A stretch of 64,000 nt of DNA, from positions 2,418,001 through 2,482,000 of the forward strand of contig NZ_JAKIJS010000001.1 in NCBI RefSeq assembly GCF_021608225.1, read 5' to 3'. Positions 27,494-36,726 of the stretch are shown in pieces. The notes beneath the pieces were generated by a model. The model searched no databases, was not told the DNA's origin, and worked only from the letters and a program-made list of their open reading frames with translations. Within the stretch, counting starts at the first letter, position 1. Every line of letters starts with the position of its first letter. Source of the stretch: Pseudalkalibacillus berkeleyi. GTDB lineage: Bacteria > Bacillota > Bacilli > Bacillales > Fictibacillaceae. The translations under genes were made by a program, and so were the position numbers.

Positions 27494-28956
27494 GATTGAT
27501 AGATGGGCAATGTGATCGTGAAAGTAGTTCCCTTTCCTTCTATACTTTTAACATCTACCGTGCCATGATGATTTTGGATAATTTTATAACTAATCATTAA
27601 TCCAAGACCTGTTCCTTTATCCTTTGTTGTATAGAACGGTTCTCCAATTTTTTCAAGTATATTGGGAGGAATTCCGCATCCTTCATCTTTTATTTCTACT
27701 ATGATCGAGTCTTCCTGAGAATTAATATTGATATAGATATTTTGTTCGTCCTCCATCGACTCTATCCCATTTTTGATCAAATTGATGAATACTTGTTTCA
27801 ATTGATTCTTCTCGCATATGATATGGGGAAGGTTTTCTTCCATTTGTAAATGGATTTGTATATTTTTCACACCAGCTTGTGTTTCCATATGAAGAACGGC
27901 TTGTTCTAAAATATTTTCTATAGAAGCTTCTTTCATTTCAATTGCTTGGGGTTTTGATAAGATCATAAATTCTGCAATAATCGCATCTATACGTTGAAAT
28001 TCACACATGATTACATCGTAGTAGTCAAAGTGTACGAGATCTTCTTTTAATAGTTGTATAAAACCTTTTAATGAGGTCATTGGGTTTCTTATTTCATGAC
28101 CGATTCCTGCTGCAAGTTCTCCGACGACGTGTAACGTTTCTGACTTCCTTATCGACTCTTCCATTTTCTTTCTTCCGGTAATATCTCGTAAAATAGTGAG
28201 ATGGACATTCGGTAAAATATTCGCCTTTGTCACATGTTCCACGTACCTGACCGATCCATCTTTATTCGTAACTCTTGATTCGCCCGTTATTTTGCCAAGT
28301 TCAAGCAACTTCTTTAAAGAATCTGGAATTCGTTCTCTTATTTCTGGGTCTAATATTTTAAAGTGTTCTGCGCGTTTGATCTCATCAATTGAGAAGCCAA
28401 GTAGATGACTAGCAGCTGGATTCGCATCAATTGGAACACCTGTGTGGTCAAAAAGTAGAATCGCATCAAGAGCTTCTTCAAAAATGGCCTGGAATTTCCT
28501 TTCGGTTGATACGATTTCATCTTCCATTTGCTTTTTCTCAGAAATGTCCGTTGCCGTTCCGACGACTTCAATGGTTAGTCCATTAAGCTTTCTTGGTAAT
28601 AAAACAACTGAATATATGGCACTTTCATATGTGACTTCTAATGTTACTTTTTCGCCATCATAAGCTTGTTTGTATTTAAGATTAAGATAAGCAGCAATTT
28701 CTTTATCAAAAAGGTCCTCAGGAGTTTTGCCAACAATTTCGTCTACCAAGATATTATTATGCTTAGCTGTTCTACCACTGAGAAATGTGTATTCAAACCT
28801 CTCATCCGCTCTCCGAATGAATTTGAACAAAACACAATCAACGTGGTGCAATACTTCTTCTACATGTGACAATTCTTCTAGAAGCTTCTGTTTCTCTGTT
28901 TTCAAAAGCTTCAACTCCGATTCTAGTTCGGACACCCTTTTTTCTGTTAGCTCCAC
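27481..28956 (-). CDS. PAS-domain sensor histidine kinase
   Basis: 491 residues from a GTG at 28956 that has GGTGGGG five bases upstream; an ATG six codons earlier (28974) lacks a site. An N-terminal coiled coil (1-40) is followed by two PAS domains (about 40-140 and 155-270; KIE-type link FKAIFEEALDAILLFDHTG), then HisKA with the phospho-acceptor in GIGHEIRNPMTSLKG and the HATPase N, G1 and G2 boxes (NLIKNGIESM, DEGCGIP, GTGLGLMIS). Soluble. The HEIRNPLTSLKGF type is that of KinA/KinE sporulation kinases, so a phosphorelay role is possible. Confidence 0.92.
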   Translation of the reverse strand: MELTEKRVSELESELKLLKTEKQKLLEELSHVEEVLHHVDCVLFKFIRRADERFEYTFLSGRTAKHNNILVDEIVGKTPEDLFDKEIAAYLNLKYKQAYDGEKVTLEVTYESAIYSVVLLPRKLNGLTIEVVGTATDISEKKQMEDEIVSTERKFQAIFEEALDAILLFDHTGVPIDANPAASHLLGFSIDEIKRAEHFKILDPEIRERIPDSLKKLLELGKITGESRVTNKDGSVRYVEHVTKANILPNVHLTILRDITGRKKMEESIRKSETLHVVGELAAGIGHEIRNPMTSLKGFIQLLKEDLVHFDYYDVIMCEFQRIDAIIAEFMILSKPQAIEMKEASIENILEQAVLHMETQAGVKNIQIHLQMEENLPHIICEKNQLKQVFINLIKNGIESMEDEQNIYININSQEDSIIVEIKDEGCGIPPNILEKIGEPFYTTKDKGTGLGLMISYKIIQNHHGTVDVKSIEGKGTTFTITLPIYQSGTS

Positions 28957-29040
28957 GACATCCCCACCAATCATCTAGTATTCACTGAATACAATCAACT
29001 TTATTGAGACAGGGCAACATATCCTTACTATAATAGTTCT

Positions 29041-29075
29041 TTAAGCAACCATCGTTTCCTTTAAGTAACCATCGA
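29041..29075. repeat. 20-bp direct repeat, two copies
   Basis: TTAAGCAACCATCG (29041) and TTAAGTAACCATCG (29061), 20 bases apart, in the gap between the divergent PAS kinase and murG-like genes. Confidence 0.6.
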
Positions 29076-29194
29076 AAACTATGAGAATAGGTGATAAAAC
29101 CCTATAATAGATGAAACCAACGACAATACCTTGTATACTAGGATTCATATAAAATAAGTGTCCGTCACTGGGTAATGAATAAAGGATGATATGG

Positions 29195-30262
29195 ATGAAA
29201 CGTATTTTGTTAACAGGTGGTGGGTCTACAGGTCACGTTGCGGTGAACCTTGCCCTCATTCCACATTTGAAACGTAATAATTGGGAGATTCATTATATTG
29301 GATCTCATAACGGCATAGAGCGCGAGTTAATTGAACCACTTGAAGATGTTCAATACTATCCGATTTCTACTGGAAAGCTCCGTCGTTATTTTGATGTGAA
29401 CAATTTTAAAGATCCGTTTAAAGTGATTAAGGGGATCGGTCAAGCATATCGTATTTTACGTAAAGTGAAGCCTGACATCGTCTTTTCTAAAGGTGGATTT
29501 GTCTCCGTACCCGTTATGCTCGCATCTAAATTGAATCGCACACCTTCAATCACACACGAATCAGATATGAGTCCAGGTCTAGCTAACAAAATTTCGATGC
29601 CTTTCGCGTCGAAAATCTGTGTGACGTTCCCCGAAACGCTAAAGCACTTACCTGAAGATAAAGGGGTATTGTTAGGGTCCATTGTACGTGAAGAATTACA
29701 TGAAGGAACAAGAAGAAAAGGACTCCACTTTTGTGACTTTACTGAGACCAAGCCTGTTATTCTGGTTATGGGTGGTAGCCAAGGTGCAAAGCACGTCAAC
29801 GAAACCATTCGGAAACTTGCGCCGAAATTGACACAGAAGTATCAAATTGTACATTTATGCGGTAAAGGTAAAGTGGATGATAGTATGAATATTCGTGGAT
29901 ACAGACAGTTTGAATATGTTAAGGAAGAGCTGCCTGATATTTTGGCGATGACTGATCTTGTTGTAACACGGGCTGGCTCAAACTCGATTTATGAGTTCCT
30001 AGACTTAGAAATTCCAATGATCCTGATTCCTCTCCCACTCAGCCAAAGTCGTGGAGATCAAATCCAAAATGCTGAGTCCTTTGAAAAGCAAGGATTTGCA
30101 GAAGTCATTCAAGAGGATGATCTAACTGAGGAAGGTTTGGAAGACTTAATTGAAAAAACGTATGAAAATCGATCCAAATATCGCAAAAACATGCAGCGAA
30201 GTGAACAAAGTAACCCGCTAGAGAAGCTTTATGGCCTTTTGGAAGAATATAGCCGGAGATAA
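29195..30262 (+). CDS. murG: MurG-type UDP-GlcNAc:lipid I transferase
   Basis: 355 residues from the ATG at 29195 (AAAGG nine bases upstream; an earlier ATG at 29186 sits directly on it). Two Rossmann domains: the N-terminal [14 protein letters not shown] loop binds lipid I and the C-terminal part has [13 protein letters not shown] and the sugar-nucleotide signature [24 protein letters not shown]. It adds GlcNAc to lipid I on the cytosolic face to make lipid II. It is alone, not in a dcw cluster, so it may be the main MurG of the genome or a second copy. Confidence 0.92.
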   Translation: MKRILLTGGGSTGHVAVNLALIPHLKRNNWEIHYIGSHNGIERELIEPLEDVQYYPISTGKLRRYFDVNNFKDPFKVIKGIGQAYRILRKVKPDIVFSKGGFVSVPVMLASKLNRTPSITHESDMSPGLANKISMPFASKICVTFPETLKHLPEDKGVLLGSIVREELHEGTRRKGLHFCDFTETKPVILVMGGSQGAKHVNETIRKLAPKLTQKYQIVHLCGKGKVDDSMNIRGYRQFEYVKEELPDILAMTDLVVTRAGSNSIYEFLDLEIPMILIPLPLSQSRGDQIQNAESFEKQGFAEVIQEDDLTEEGLEDLIEKTYENRSKYRKNMQRSEQSNPLEKLYGLLEEYSRR

Positions 30263-30280
30263 AGCGGTTGAGAGTATAGG

Positions 30281-30340
30281 TATCTAGAAAAATTGAATTT
30301 TATCTAAAAAAAAGCGAAATTATCTAGAAAAGTGGATTTA
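30281..30340. repeat. 20-bp period tandem repeat, three copies
   Basis: TATCTAGAAA (30281), TATCTAAAAA (30301) and TATCTAGAAA (30321), 20 bases apart. Same core as 6292-6365, in reverse orientation. Confidence 0.85.
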
Positions 30341-30378
30341 AAAAGGGCTCACCCAATCAACAAAGGGTGAGCCGTTGT
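30341..30378. terminator. Bidirectional terminator between murG and opp genes
   Basis: GGCTCACCC (30346-30354) pairs with GGGTGAGCC (30365-30373); T-run on the minus strand, GTTGTTT on the plus. Confidence 0.85.
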
Positions 30379-31299
30379 TTATCCACGAACTGCGAGACGA
30401 TCTGTGACTTCATACTTTATTATTTCAATAACATTAGCTGCTACATAATGCTCATTTCCTATATGTAATAAGTGGGGTGGATGCTGTGACCGTGGTGGTA
30501 CGTGAATAGCAGCACCGCGTTTTCTTGCATTTGGATCAGTCTTAGGGATAGAAGCAAGTAAAGATTGTGTATAGGGGTGTACAGGATTATTATATATTTC
30601 ATCTTTTGGAGCGATTTCTAACAAATGTCCATGTCTCAAAACACCAACCCTGTCACTCATATGATGAACAACATTCAAGTCATGAGAAATGAAAATCATC
30701 GTAAGGTTATACTCTCTTTGTAATTCCTTTAATAGATTCAATATTTGAGCTTGAACCGACACGTCTAGTGCAGATACTGGCTCATCTGCAATAACCAATT
30801 TCGGTTTCATCACCAATGCCCTTGCAATTGCAACCCTTTGACGTTGCCCACCAGAAAATTCGTGAATGGTCTTATCATAACAATCCTTTGATAATCCCAC
30901 TTTCTGAATCATCTCTAATACAAGCTGCTTTCGTTCCTTTTTCGCTCCAAGCTTCTGGATGGTAAGTGGTTCTTCTATTATCTCACCTATTTTCAAACGT
31001 GGACTCAATGACTCATAAGGATTCTGAAAAATCATTTGAAACTCTTTTTTGATCGATCGCAACTGCTCCGCATTCATACTTTTCAAACTCATATCATTGA
31101 AGTAAATCTCTCCAAAATCCGTATTATATAAACACATTAAAGACCGTCCAAGTGTCGTCTTTCCAGAGCCAGACTCTCCAACAATACCAAGTGTCTCTCC
31201 GCGGTAAACGTTAAAAGATACCCCTTCTAAAGCTTTCTCAACCTCTTTACCTCTTTGAAAATATTTTGATAGATTCTTCACTTCGATTAACGACTCCAT
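30379..31299 (-). CDS. OppF/DppF-type ABC transporter ATPase
   Basis: 306 residues. Walker A GESGSGKTT, signature FSGGQRQRVAIARAL, Walker B LVIADEPVSALD and the oligopeptide-type C-terminal extension HPYTQSLLASIPKTDP. The cysteines that many OppF proteins carry in this tail (EGCPF.RC) are not seen; the end is divergent. It is the last gene of a LacI-oppB-oppC-oppD-oppF unit and would power import with OppD. Confidence 0.93.
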   Translation of the reverse strand: MESLIEVKNLSKYFQRGKEVEKALEGVSFNVYRGETLGIVGESGSGKTTLGRSLMCLYNTDFGEIYFNDMSLKSMNAEQLRSIKKEFQMIFQNPYESLSPRLKIGEIIEEPLTIQKLGAKKERKQLVLEMIQKVGLSKDCYDKTIHEFSGGQRQRVAIARALVMKPKLVIADEPVSALDVSVQAQILNLLKELQREYNLTMIFISHDLNVVHHMSDRVGVLRHGHLLEIAPKDEIYNNPVHPYTQSLLASIPKTDPNARKRGAAIHVPPRSQHPPHLLHIGNEHYVAANVIEIIKYEVTDRLAVRG

Positions 31300-31335
31300 A
31301 CTACCAACTCCAGTCGGATAAATTCAAATTGCCCC

Positions 31336-32292
31336 TTAATTTGTGAAGAAACGCACAAAGTGTCCAGGATCCACTTCAATTAGTCTACTTTCTCTCTGAT
31401 CATACTCTACATGTGAAATAAAACGGTTTGGAGCAAACTGCCTGCCTCCATAATATTGGTTTTCCATTTCACTATCTCTGATTGTTGTCAGGAATGCTTT
31501 TGGTTCTTTGATTTTCGGAATACTGTTCATCAATCCTTTTGTATACGAATGTATCGGATTGTTAAAGAGTGTGAAAACATCTGCGGATTCCACAATCTCT
31601 CCGTTATACATGACTATAACTCGATCTGCATTTTCCGCAACTATTCCAAAATCATGTGTGATCAATAAGATGGAAGTGTTTGTCTGTTCCTTATACTCAT
31701 TTAATAAGTCTAGGATTTGTTTCTGTATAGTTACATCAAGGGCAGTAGTAGGTTCGTCTGCAATAATCAGTGCTGGCTTACATGATATCGCCATTGCAAT
31801 CAACGCTCTTTGTTTCATACCGCCTGATAATTTGCCAGGATATTGATGATATACATCTAGTGGGTTTAAGAAACCTACTATTGATAACAGCCTTAATACT
31901 TCTTGGGTCAATTGTCTCTTTTCTACTATTGAATGGAAACGCAATATATCTGCAATTTGTTTCCCTATTTTTATAGTCGGATTTAATGACACCATAGCGT
32001 CTTGGAAAATCATCGATATTTGTTTACCTCTAATGTTCTGGATTTCTTTTTTAGACAAATCATGAAGGTTCTGATCATTGAATAAAACTTTACCGCTATC
32101 CACCCTACCGTTCTCTGGTAATAAGTCCATAATTGCTAGTGAGGTCACACTCTTTCCTGATCCAGACTCTCCAATCAATGCAACCGTTTCACCTTTATTC
32201 ACTGTAAAATGAATGTCATTGATCGCCTTCGTCGCCTTTTTACCTTTAGAATAAAATGAAACACCTAAATGACTTACGTTCAACAAGGTCAT
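31336..32292 (-). CDS. OppD/DppD-type ABC transporter ATPase
   Basis: 318 residues. Walker A GESGSGKSV, signature LSGGMKQRALIAMAI, Walker B LIIADEPTTALD, H-loop in LLITHDFG. The C-terminal region keeps HSYTKGLMNSIPKI but lacks the usual cysteine motif of OppD. Start overlaps oppC by four bases. Partner of the downstream OppF-type ATPase. Confidence 0.93.
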   Translation of the reverse strand: MTLLNVSHLGVSFYSKGKKATKAINDIHFTVNKGETVALIGESGSGKSVTSLAIMDLLPENGRVDSGKVLFNDQNLHDLSKKEIQNIRGKQISMIFQDAMVSLNPTIKIGKQIADILRFHSIVEKRQLTQEVLRLLSIVGFLNPLDVYHQYPGKLSGGMKQRALIAMAISCKPALIIADEPTTALDVTIQKQILDLLNEYKEQTNTSILLITHDFGIVAENADRVIVMYNGEIVESADVFTLFNNPIHSYTKGLMNSIPKIKEPKAFLTTIRDSEMENQYYGGRQFAPNRFISHVEYDQRESRLIEVDPGHFVRFFTN

Positions 32293-33230
32293 CGCCTGCC
32301 CCCTCCTCTTATCAAAGGCTTGATATGATTCTGAATCCCATTTATGACTAAGTTCAATGCAAAGATCGTCAATGAGAAGAAAGCTAATGGAATAAGTAAC
32401 ACATGTGGCTTCAACATAATCTCATTGAAGTTATGTCCGATTAAACCTGCCCATTCTCCAGTCTGGGATGTAAATACCTCATGTTCATTAAAGATGTCAC
32501 CAACTGTAAACGTACTTCTCCCTCCTAAGAAAATGAGCAAAACGCCAAGATGAGCTAGAAGAATCAAAACTTGGATAATCTGTTGGGTGATGACTAATAG
32601 GACACGGGTCGCCATTTCTGGAATGATGTGTTTGAAATAAACGTATATCGGCTTAGCTCCAAGTGAGTGTGTACTCACTATGTATTCTTTTTCCGAAATT
32701 TTCATCATGTCGTTTGAAAATGTAGAAATGAGCTGAGGCACACCAATTAGCACTAAAATAATGCATTGAATTGTCAGGATCTCTGCAATACTTTTACCCT
32801 CTTGGACTTGATGGACCGTAAGAGGAGCTAGAAGTAAAAATGCAAGTATTGAACTCGGAATGAAAATGGTTGATTCTATGATATCTTTAAAGAAAGCACT
32901 TAATTTTTTGTAAAAGCGGTGGTATACCATACTTAACATCAAAGCAAGAAATACACGAATCAAGGCTATTCCAAATGCAATTACTAAGGTGTATTTTGCC
33001 CCTTTAATAATCATATGGAATAGGCTCCGGCCAAACTTGTCTGTTCCAAAAGGAGGTACTTCAGAAGGTGTAAATGGTGCTACCCCTACTAAACTACCAT
33101 TTTTATAAAGATATTTGACTTGTTCTGGCATCTTGAATAATTGATCAAAACCAAAGCTGAGACCTAGTAGCGACAGAATGATTAAAGTACCAATCATGAA
33201 TTGGGGCTGTTTAAGTATATTCCAAGTCAT
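32289..33230 (-). CDS. OppC/DppC-type ABC permease
   Basis: 313 residues. N-terminal membrane helix followed by an extracellular loop with PPFGTDKFGRSLFHMIIKGA, the OppC hallmark, then five more helices and the EAA loop KEYIVSTHSLGAKPIYVYFKHIIPE. The segment between helices contains a long loop with FNEHEVF. Starts overlap oppB by four bases. Divergent from typical DppC in its C-terminal half. Confidence 0.9.
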   Translation of the reverse strand: MTWNILKQPQFMIGTLIILSLLGLSFGFDQLFKMPEQVKYLYKNGSLVGVAPFTPSEVPPFGTDKFGRSLFHMIIKGAKYTLVIAFGIALIRVFLALMLSMVYHRFYKKLSAFFKDIIESTIFIPSSILAFLLLAPLTVHQVQEGKSIAEILTIQCIILVLIGVPQLISTFSNDMMKISEKEYIVSTHSLGAKPIYVYFKHIIPEMATRVLLVITQQIIQVLILLAHLGVLLIFLGGRSTFTVGDIFNEHEVFTSQTGEWAGLIGHNFNEIMLKPHVLLIPLAFFSLTIFALNLVINGIQNHIKPLIRGGGRR

Positions 33231-34036
33231 GCAGCATCCACCTCCTGATCACCAATCGATTTACTGATAAAGGATTGAGTCGCTTCAAAAAGAAAAAGAA
33301 ATGGGATTGTGATCAATACTGTACTGATTAAGAATACAAATGTGTTCGGACTTAGCATTATTCTCATGAGTCCGTGGATGTTGAATACATATTCTAATAT
33401 AAATAAATTGGATAACATGAATACAAATATCGTTTTGAAGTATAGGAACAAATTGAATAATACATTTCTGAAGACATGGCGGATTAATATAAAGTATTCT
33501 CCTAGTCCCATTGACCTGGCTACAGCTACATAAGGTTTATTACGTTCTTCATTCAATAGAAGGAATGTCATTTTAAAGAGCTGGATAGTAGGAAGTGCAG
33601 ATAGAGCAAGTATTGGAATCAGATATATCTTATCGTCATAAACGACGGTAACGTTACTGATCAGCCAACCTGTCTTCTGGAATATGTAAACGATTAATAA
33701 CTGTAGGGAAATGACGATGAAGAGATCTGGCAAAGATTCAAAAAGGGTAAGCAGGCCATAAACAAAACGTTTAAAGTAATATGGAAGTAAAGATGTGATA
33801 AATGTGAAAAGAACTGCAAGGAACAAACCTACTAGTATTGCACCGAAAAAAATGGTCATTGAGTAAAAGTACTTATCAAAAATATCCGGGAAGATATTAT
33901 AGGACTTCCCATTTAAAGAATAGGTCCTTAAGTTTATTGTTTGGTCAAACCCATACAATAAACTAGGCAAGAAACTAATGACAACAACTCCAAAAACGAT
34001 TGATTTCAACTTTCTGAAATAATTCCCTATAGACAC
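33227..34036 (-). CDS. OppB-type ABC permease, divergent and short
   Basis: 269 residues, about 40 shorter than usual OppB proteins. Six membrane helices; EAA loop YVAVARSMGLGEYFILIRHVFRN. The N-terminal OppB signature is weak and the C-terminal end ATQSFISKSIGD differs from the canonical DPR motif, unlike the orphan permease at 17262-18191. Second gene of the unit, 15 bases after the lacI stop. Expected to pair with the OppC-type protein. Confidence 0.85.
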   Translation of the reverse strand: MSIGNYFRKLKSIVFGVVVISFLPSLLYGFDQTINLRTYSLNGKSYNIFPDIFDKYFYSMTIFFGAILVGLFLAVLFTFITSLLPYYFKRFVYGLLTLFESLPDLFIVISLQLLIVYIFQKTGWLISNVTVVYDDKIYLIPILALSALPTIQLFKMTFLLLNEERNKPYVAVARSMGLGEYFILIRHVFRNVLFNLFLYFKTIFVFMLSNLFILEYVFNIHGLMRIMLSPNTFVFLISTVLITIPFLFLFEATQSFISKSIGDQEVDAA

Positions 34037-34051
34037 ATTAATATCCCCCTG

Positions 34052-35065
34052 TTATGTAGTTAATCGTTTAACAGATTTTCCATAAATGAGTTCAGGCTTT
34101 ATCCGAATTTCAGCTACTGTATTCTGTTCAATAATCCCCATTAATGACTTTGCTGCCTGTATTGCTATGGTATAATCATCATTTTTGATCGTAGTTAACG
34201 GTGGATTGTAATACTGACTGACAAATAGACCATCAAATCCGACTACTGATATATCACCTGGAATATGGTAACCTTCTTCAGATAGTTTAGAGATAGCTCC
34301 CATAGCCATGAGGTCATTTGCAATGAAAACAGCTGTAAGATCAGGAGATTGTTTAAGTAAAGTGATAATAGCTTCTCCTCCGCCTTTACCGGTGAAATCG
34401 CTATATACGACATCCTCGTCTTTCAAGATCAACTTTGCATTTTCAATTGCCTTTTTATAACCACTCATTCTTTCCTCACAAATTTGCACATTACTAGGAC
34501 CATTTATAAAACCTATTCTCGTATGTCCAAAATCGATTATGTGTTGAGTAGCTATATATGCCCCATACACTTCATCAGTATGAATGCTTGAGCACATCTC
34601 TGAATTCACTGATACTTCTAAAACTACGCAAGGTGTTGTGATGGTCCTTATGTCATTAAAAATATTATGATGCTTCATAAATCCAGGCAATACAATACAA
34701 CCTCTGAGATTTCTTTTCTGCACTAGCTCCATTAATTCACCCTGGCGATACCGATAAGGATCAAAAGCATAAATCATCGTTTCCATACCATGAGTCCTTA
34801 AGATTCTATTCATATATGGAAGCATGGCAAAAAAAGCAGGCTGAGCTTCAGCATCACTTTCTGGAATAATAATGCAAACAAGGTTACCTTTCTTATAAAC
34901 CAGTTCCCTTGCTGCTAGGTTGGGGACATAACCGAGCTCTACAGCAGCCTCCATTACACTTTTTCTCGTTTCTGGCTTAACACCATATTTGTTGTTTAAT
35001 GCCCTAGAGACCGTACTAGGATTTAGCTTACAGAGTTCTGCGATATTTTTTATGGAGGGCTTCAT
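34052..35065 (-). CDS. LacI family transcriptional regulator
   Basis: 337 residues from the ATG at 35065 (AAAGGTG about 8 bases before; a GTG four codons earlier is less likely). N-terminal LacI helix-turn-helix IKNIAELCKLNPSTVSRALN and hinge YVPNLAARELV, followed by a periplasmic-binding-fold effector domain with SVVGFDGLFVSQYYNPPLTTI. First gene of the ABC operon and probably autoregulated through the palindrome at 35090-35107. LacI proteins mostly sense sugars, so the transporter may carry an oligosaccharide or glycoside rather than a peptide. Confidence 0.93.
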   Translation of the reverse strand: MKPSIKNIAELCKLNPSTVSRALNNKYGVKPETRKSVMEAAVELGYVPNLAARELVYKKGNLVCIIIPESDAEAQPAFFAMLPYMNRILRTHGMETMIYAFDPYRYRQGELMELVQKRNLRGCIVLPGFMKHHNIFNDIRTITTPCVVLEVSVNSEMCSSIHTDEVYGAYIATQHIIDFGHTRIGFINGPSNVQICEERMSGYKKAIENAKLILKDEDVVYSDFTGKGGGEAIITLLKQSPDLTAVFIANDLMAMGAISKLSEEGYHIPGDISVVGFDGLFVSQYYNPPLTTIKNDDYTIAIQAAKSLMGIIEQNTVAEIRIKPELIYGKSVKRLTT

Positions 35066-35089
35066 TCGTTTCCACACCTTTACATGCTT

Positions 35090-35107
35090 TTCGCAAACGT
35101 TTGCGAA
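35090..35107. promoter_or_regulatory. LacI-type operator
   Basis: Perfect 18-base palindrome TTCGCAAACGTTTGCGAA with the central CG typical of LacI/GalR sites, 25 bases upstream of the lacI start. It would control lacI and the following four ABC genes. Confidence 0.85.
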
Positions 35108-35157
35108 TATTCTGAAATAATCGTAACACTATCATCCACTTTTTGTAAATCTTTTTA

Positions 35158-35187
35158 ACAAAAAAAGCGACAATTATGCCGCTTTCT
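35158..35187 (-). terminator. Terminator of the gene at 35281-36600
   Basis: AAAGCG..CGCTTT stem with GC/GC extension, then a T-run on the minus strand. Confidence 0.7.
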
Positions 35188-35280
35188 TTTGTTTTTGATT
35201 TTGGATATACCATACCAATAGGAAATAGAGTATCGCTTCATTTCTCCCTATTCTTTAGCAGACAAAACGGTATTTGCACT

Positions 35281-36600
35281 TTATGGGATCTCTATGTTCA
35301 CTTTACGGTTTAGTGTTTTTACGTACATGAGCTTATCAACAGAGATTTGCAGATGTTCGGATTGATCGATGAACGCTTTCGGGATACTCATATTGAATTG
35401 GTTTTCTGGACCTGTTCCAACACCCATATGATCCTTCAGAATTTCACCTTTTTCATTACTGATTTCAGTGATATGACTTCTAAGCTTGTCGTAAGGGTCT
35501 TGGTTCTGTTTCATTCTCAAGTCTTCACTTTTTAGATAGGGTCTTGCACTAATCAGATGTTCATCTTCGTTGTTCGAATCATATTGAATACTGATGTAAA
35601 AACGATCTTTCTTTAAGATGATTTTGTCCAAGTAAATGTCCGTATTTTTGATCTTTGCAATTCGTTTGTTCACTCTCTTTTCAAAGGGTTCTGTGTCCTC
35701 CGTGTACTCTTTTGTATCTATTGTGAAAGTGAATTGTTCATCACCAATCAGCTCCACGCTGTCGACGTTAACTACAATTTCATTTGGCTCTGAATTCGCT
35801 GGTGAAGACTTCATTTGAAAAATGTTTGCATCAGTAAATTCAATTTCTGAAAGCGAGAGATTCTCGCCCCCAATTTGCACGGTTCCATGTATCGTTTTTA
35901 ATTGATCTTTCAGCCCAGAAAAAGCCCAATGAGTCATGATTTTTGACGTACCCAAAACCATTTTCTTAAGCTGCACATTACCATTATTAACTTTGAAATC
36001 TTCATTTACTTGTACAATTCTAGTGCGCTCATCAGTCTTTTTGTATAGCACATCTAATTTTATCGGGTTTTTTATTCGGAGAATCTTTGAACCTCTCACG
36101 ATCTCGACTTCTTTCAGTACCATCTCTCGTACTCGTTCTAGTGTAACCCCCTCTTTCATAATCGGCTCAGCAACAACTCGATTGTAGAACCATCCATTAT
36201 GCATCATGCCATCGTCAACATGATCGGCGTAACTTGTAAATCCCGCTTTTTCATTCAATGATTCAGGTACATCTAACCTGAACTCCATTTTTGGCAGTTG
36301 TTGATCCATCTTTCCTTTAACCCCAAAAAAGATATAAACGTGCTCTGAGTTATACCACACTTTACTTATTTTAAGCTCAGAATCAGAATTAGGAATGTCA
36401 ACCTTCTCATCAAAATCTCTCGTCAACCCTAGTTCTTCCGCTCGTTTTAAGCCCGGTGTTGTTTCATACCAATGCTCTCTAACCTCATTCCAACTACCCG
36501 CAACTGCAGGTTTATCATCTGTAGCTTTTATGTAAAGAACAACGATAAATGCGATTATGATGACAGAAATGAGCATCACTTTCCGATAATTTTTGTTCAT
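35281..36600 (-). CDS. Membrane-anchored extracellular protein of unknown function
   Basis: 439 residues from the ATG at 36600 (GAGGGGG about 6 bases before); upstream in-frame ATGs have no such site. One N-terminal membrane helix (about 8-26) then a large extracellular region, mostly beta-rich, with no motif I recognise; it contains repeated stretches of the type (V/I)xVDxVELxGDEQFTFTIDT. The layout is like anti-sigma-associated or DUF4179-type ectodomains, but no such call is made. Single gene with its own terminator; no evident partner. Confidence 0.7.
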   Translation of the reverse strand: MNKNYRKVMLISVIIIAFIVVLYIKATDDKPAVAGSWNEVREHWYETTPGLKRAEELGLTRDFDEKVDIPNSDSELKISKVWYNSEHVYIFFGVKGKMDQQLPKMEFRLDVPESLNEKAGFTSYADHVDDGMMHNGWFYNRVVAEPIMKEGVTLERVREMVLKEVEIVRGSKILRIKNPIKLDVLYKKTDERTRIVQVNEDFKVNNGNVQLKKMVLGTSKIMTHWAFSGLKDQLKTIHGTVQIGGENLSLSEIEFTDANIFQMKSSPANSEPNEIVVNVDSVELIGDEQFTFTIDTKEYTEDTEPFEKRVNKRIAKIKNTDIYLDKIILKKDRFYISIQYDSNNEDEHLISARPYLKSEDLRMKQNQDPYDKLRSHITEISNEKGEILKDHMGVGTGPENQFNMSIPKAFIDQSEHLQISVDKLMYVKTLNRKVNIEIP

Positions 36601-36663
36601 TTGCAACCCCCTCACCGCCATACATTTTAACACAATATGGTAATCAATGATTTATCGATACCA

Positions 36664-36713
36664 TTAAAAAAGAGCTGCCCCAATGACAGATGATATCTTT
36701 TGGGTCAGCTCTT
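36664..36713 (-). terminator. ars operon terminator
   Basis: AAGAGCTG.CCCA pairs with TGGG.CAGCTCTT; T-run on the minus strand just after the HesB-like gene. Confidence 0.85.
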
Positions 36714-36726
36714 CTCGTTCTTTCTT

